From: Planctomycetota bacterium
Lineage (GTDB): Bacteria > Planctomycetota > Planctomycetia > Pirellulales > Pirellulaceae
Assembly: GCA_029259935.1 (NCBI GenBank)
Contig: JAJDEH010000197.1
Span: 1 to 59,833, forward strand
Reading direction: 5' to 3'
DNA: 59,833 nt
Every line of letters begins with the position of its first letter. The first letter of the stretch is position 1. The notes beneath the pieces are model-generated. The model ran no database searches and was not told the origin of the DNA. It worked only from the letters and a program-made list of their open reading frames with translations. Both the position numbers and the translations under genes were made by a program. Shown here in pieces: positions 57,061 to 59,833 of the stretch.

Positions 57061-57108
57061 GCGTTAGCGTCCGGTGCTGAAAAACCGGGGCTAACGCCCC
57101 ACGGCTGA
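57051..57108. repeat. REP-like palindromic element
   Basis: 'gcgttagcgtccggtgctga' followed by 'aaaaccggggctaacgcccc' folds into an imperfect hairpin: an internal inverted repeat around aaaa with arms of the ggcgttagc type. Similar GCGTTAGC..GCTAACGC palindromes are widely dispersed in planctomycetes (from memory). It directly adjoins the IS5 relic. Confidence 0.65.
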
Positions 57109-57215
57109 TCTTTTTCGAGGACTTTTTGTCACCGACCGACGTGCAATCGTCTCTGCTATTTTGAGACCAAATTGCACGCCGAGTTGTTTTTGCGCGATTA
57201 TTCGAGGAGATTACA

Positions 57216-57401
57216 TTGGATAGTCCTTTTCTTCCCGCCCTGATTTGTTTCGGGCCATTTTTCGTCATCTTGTTGTTGTGCGCACTGGTTAGCCGAAGGC
57301 AAGAGCTGAAGGAAGTTCCGCCCATTCAAATTGTCGCCGCGTTTGTCGTTTCGCTTGGAAGCGGCCTCGCCGGTGCTGCCATCAGTGTTTTTCTCCTGTA
57401 G
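57216..57401 (+). CDS. Small membrane protein
   Basis: 61 residues with a TTG start supported by GAGGAG seven to eight bases upstream. Two hydrophobic helices ('LICFGPFFVILLLCALV' and 'IVAAFVVSLGSGLAGAAISVFLL') are separated by a charged SRRQELKE loop. There is no known family. It lies 54 bases upstream of the membrane-tethered sigma gene in the same direction, so the two may be co-transcribed. Confidence 0.7.
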   Translation: MDSPFLPALICFGPFFVILLLCALVSRRQELKEVPPIQIVAAFVVSLGSGLAGAAISVFLL

Positions 57402-57455
57402 CCCACGTGGGCCTTCCACCTTGTCCCCTCTGCTTCCGATACCCCCCAGCTTCCT

Positions 57456-58958
57456 ATGACATCCCCCGACGCTATCGACCTGCGTACGGCAACCGATGCT
57501 GAACTGATTCAGCTTTGCAGGCGCGGCAACCGAGATGCCTACGGTCAGATCGTCGAGCGACATCAGACACTAGTTTGCTCGGTCGGCTACAACCGCTGTG
57601 GTGACTTGGCACTGAGCGAGGATCTGGCACAAGACGGTTTCATTCTGGCCTGGCAAAAGTTGGACGACCTGAAAGACGTCAGCAAATTCAAGGCGTGGAT
57701 TTGCACCATCGTCCGAAACCTGGCCAATCGATCGACGAAGCGATCGGGTCTTAGCGTCACTCACGCGGCAGCACATCTGGATGCGGTTGGTGACATCCCC
57801 TCGGATATTGAATCTCCGGTCGAACGGGCTGCCAGCGCGGAAGAAGAGAAGTTGGTATGGCAAGCGTTGGCGGACGTGCCGGAGAACTACCGCGAGCCGT
57901 TGATTTTGTTCTACCGTGAAGAGCAGTCGGTGGCTCGAGTCGCTGAAGCGTTGGACTTGTCCGAGGATGCTGTGAAGCAGCGGTTGTCGAGAGGCCGGAA
58001 TATGTTGCGACAGCATCTCACGTCCATCGTCGAATCAGCGCTCGTCGATTCCAAACCGACCAAGGCGTTCACGGGTGCAGTCCTGCTGGCGCTGTCCGGA
58101 GCAACCGCCAAGTCGGCGGTCGCGGCCGGAGTCACGACGACCGCGGCAACCGTGGCAAAATCGGCTGCCGGGGTCGGAGCGGGAAGCGGACTGAGCAGTC
58201 TGTTATTAGGGCCGATCCTGAACCTGCCCGTGGTCGCTTGGTTGCTCAAGACGTCATTTGATGAATCGCGTTCGAAACGAGAGCGGAAGTTGTTGTGCCG
58301 CTACCTGTTAATTGGGTTGTGGGGTGTCGCGATTTACGCGGTTGCTCTCGTTTCATCGTTTTGGTGGCAGCAGTACATCGAACCTCCCTTACTGCGAACG
58401 AATTTGCCGGGTGCGATGATGGTTGTGTTCCTCATCCCCTGGATCGTCATTAGTCGACGATTGGGAAAACGAATTGAACAAATTCGCACCGAAGAGGGGA
58501 CTCTCACTCCACCCAGGCCGCTCGTCGAATCCTATAACAACGGACCAATCGCTTTGAAGGCCTACGGACTCTACTGCCTCAGTTCGCTGCTTGTGATGGC
58601 CGGGCCTGCCATCTTGCCGTTCGTAGCTCGTGACTGGTTAGTATTATCAGCGATGCTCGCGTTAGCGATCTGCATAGGTTTAGTTGCAGCCCAGTTCAGC
58701 CTTCGCTTTCCAAAGTGGTCTTTCCAGTTGTTCGGTACCGGCACTGGATTAACGGCAATCGTGACGCTTTGCAGCATGCTTTGGAGACAGAGTGTCTGGG
58801 CGCCAGCATTTGTCGACTTCTTGCCATGGTTCATCGGAACCACATCGGCTCTAACCATGATTTTAGTACTCCTGACCACGATTGCCTGGAAACGGGTTCA
58901 TGGCCGACCCAGGTCACCGCTTTGCGACTCAGAGACTCGCTCAGGTGACGACGGGTGA
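57456..58958 (+). CDS. ECF sigma factor with C-terminal multi-pass membrane domain
   Basis: 500 residues. The first ~195 form a normal ECF factor: region 2 ('YGQIVERHQTLVCSVGYNRC', 'LSEDLAQDGFILAWQKLDDL', 'FKAWICTIVRNLANRSTKRS') and region 4 ('VPENYREPLILFYREEQSVA', 'VAEALDLSEDAVKQRLSRGR'). They are followed by a small-residue-rich stretch 'TGAVLLALSGATAKSAVAAG' and at least six hydrophobic segments ('LLIGLWGVAIYAVALVSSFW', 'MMVVFLIPWIVISRR', 'LLVMAGPAILPFVA', 'LVLSAMLALAICIGLVAAQF', 'LTAIVTLCSMLW', 'TTSALTMILVLLTTIAWKRV'). Most ECF factors have no such extension, so the protein is probably membrane-held and released or activated by an unknown signal. No separate anti-sigma gene is adjacent. 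Confidence 0.9.
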   Translation: MTSPDAIDLRTATDAELIQLCRRGNRDAYGQIVERHQTLVCSVGYNRCGDLALSEDLAQDGFILAWQKLDDLKDVSKFKAWICTIVRNLANRSTKRSGLSVTHAAAHLDAVGDIPSDIESPVERAASAEEEKLVWQALADVPENYREPLILFYREEQSVARVAEALDLSEDAVKQRLSRGRNMLRQHLTSIVESALVDSKPTKAFTGAVLLALSGATAKSAVAAGVTTTAATVAKSAAGVGAGSGLSSLLLGPILNLPVVAWLLKTSFDESRSKRERKLLCRYLLIGLWGVAIYAVALVSSFWWQQYIEPPLLRTNLPGAMMVVFLIPWIVISRRLGKRIEQIRTEEGTLTPPRPLVESYNNGPIALKAYGLYCLSSLLVMAGPAILPFVARDWLVLSAMLALAICIGLVAAQFSLRFPKWSFQLFGTGTGLTAIVTLCSMLWRQSVWAPAFVDFLPWFIGTTSALTMILVLLTTIAWKRVHGRPRSPLCDSETRSGDDG

Positions 58959-59122
58959 AATTCAAACCGTGGAGCCTGACTGTCCCAAGCTAGCTGCCGC
59001 TCGTGGAATCGTTAGTGTGGGGCCGGAACAAATCCCGTTGTCGTTTTCGGACAGGGCTGCTCTAATCGTGCCGGAGACCTGCGGCGGATACTTCTATTCT
59101 CAATTAAGGAAAGCGAGAAATC

Positions 59123-59689
59123 ATGACATCGACGGAGCGACTTGTAACCTTGGGGGCCATCTTGGCGGGTGGGCTTACTTGGGGGTTTACCCTCGACGTT
59201 CACGCACAACCTGCCGCGTCTCGGCCCGCGGAACCTGCTTACAATACGGCGGAAGGCCCCATGGCAACGCCTCGTCCACGGCCCGATGGCCGCTTTCGTC
59301 TGCAGCTCGACGACGGGTCGATGGTGTTCGGCAAGCTGTCGGCCAAACAGAGCTGGAAATTGAGGTCGGTGGTGGGCGAAGTCTCCGTGCCGCTTGAAAA
59401 GGTCGTGTCTTTGGAATTTCAGGGAGACTCCAAAACGGCCAAAGTGACGTTTAGAAATGGCGACCGGATCACGGGAGAACTCTCGCTGCCCCGTATCAAA
59501 GTAGAAACGAAGTGGGCGGAACTTTCCCTCGACCCCAAGCACATCAAATCGATGATCTGCCTTGAGTGTTTGCACGCGGCACCCGCAACGGCGTACCCCA
59601 CTCCTCCCAGTGCAAGCTATCGGGCTGCCGCACGTGCCCCCTCGTCACTCCCACCATCCGCAACCCCCGCTTATCAAGATCCTCGCTAG
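59123..59689 (+). CDS. Secreted protein of unknown function, beta-rich core
   Basis: 188 residues. A short signal peptide ('LVTLGAILAGGLTWGFTLDV') ends near HAQ|PAASRP. A core of about 95 residues ('FRLQLDDGSMVFGKLSAKQS', 'KVVSLEFQGDSKTAKVTFRN', 'DRITGELSLPRIKVETKWAE') looks like an SH3-like or Sm-like small beta barrel found in planctomycete secreted proteins. A Cys-containing patch and a proline/alanine-rich tail follow. ATG 59123 has an AAGGAAAG upstream. I do not recognise a precise family. The remaining 144 bases of the window to the right show no gene. Confidence 0.65.
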   Translation: MTSTERLVTLGAILAGGLTWGFTLDVHAQPAASRPAEPAYNTAEGPMATPRPRPDGRFRLQLDDGSMVFGKLSAKQSWKLRSVVGEVSVPLEKVVSLEFQGDSKTAKVTFRNGDRITGELSLPRIKVETKWAELSLDPKHIKSMICLECLHAAPATAYPTPPSASYRAAARAPSSLPPSATPAYQDPR

Positions 59690-59833
59690 TCCGCCAGATG
59701 GGAATTGCTTCCACTTGGTGGATACGAAGCGATTCTTGTCGGGCAGTTCGGCCATCGACGGGGCGTTTAATACTTGTCCGGTAGGAACATCGCTTCCTGG
59801 TTGTCCCTAGTCGGCAACATCGCCGTCGGCCTG

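Overview
The window looks like a chromosomal segment of a member of the Planctomycetes, probably Pirellulales-like. This is inferred from gene content, not from a marker-gene tree. The evidence is a set of families concentrated in that phylum: DUF1592-series cytochromes, DUF1552 and DUF1501 Tat-exported proteins, a surface protein with a 'LEPLEPRLML' motif, an ECF sigma factor followed by a zinc-finger/kinase/WD-repeat protein, and short membrane proteins with an 'FSLRTFLVG'-type segment. There are two tRNA genes, Gly(CCC) and Lys(UUU), no rRNA operon and no CRISPR array.

Layout. Positions 1-17 kb are a repeat-rich accessory region. It holds a 1160-residue caspase-like protein with a STAND-like and TPR-like C-terminal part, a HEAT-repeat protein, and a DUF1592/DUF1552 pair split by an S23-type four-helix-bundle gene. 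It also holds an LRR membrane protein, relics of several transposases (OrfA-type, REP-associated Y1-type, ISAzo13-type) and two families of dispersed repeats. Positions 17-25 kb carry a DUF1501 protein, an HI0933-type flavoprotein, a zinc-ribbon/SHD1 protein, a YacP-like NYN nuclease, a second DUF1552 gene with a frameshift in its export signal, and a sialidase-like Asp-box protein. Positions 25-34 kb look like a glycan locus: two FkbM methyltransferases, a glycosyltransferase, an MsbA-like ABC exporter, a tiny FDAM-repeat ORF directly before galE, and a GH10-like protein that seems to lack its acid/base glutamate. Positions 34-39 kb hold a ClC chloride transporter with CBS domains, a XylR-like AraC regulator divergent from a GQSNM-type carbohydrate esterase (interrupted by an amber stop), and a secreted LolA-like protein. 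Positions 39-45 kb are a complete opp/dpp peptide ABC operon on the minus strand. Positions 45-60 kb hold a tRNA 3' half, the sigma factor and kinase-WD40 pair, a very large RTX/beta-propeller surface protein that is frameshifted and cut at its C-terminus by an IS5-type relic, and a second ECF sigma factor with a long membrane-embedded C-terminal part.

Three independent lesions (the DUF1552 frameshift, the surface-protein frameshift and the esterase amber codon) fall in otherwise well-preserved genes. They are either recent gene decay or sequence errors, and reads over those positions would decide. The signals most worth following are the caspase/STAND-like protein in its mobile setting, the FDAM micro-ORF with almost purely synonymous repeat variation, the sigma factor fused to a membrane domain, and the GH10-like protein with its altered active site.
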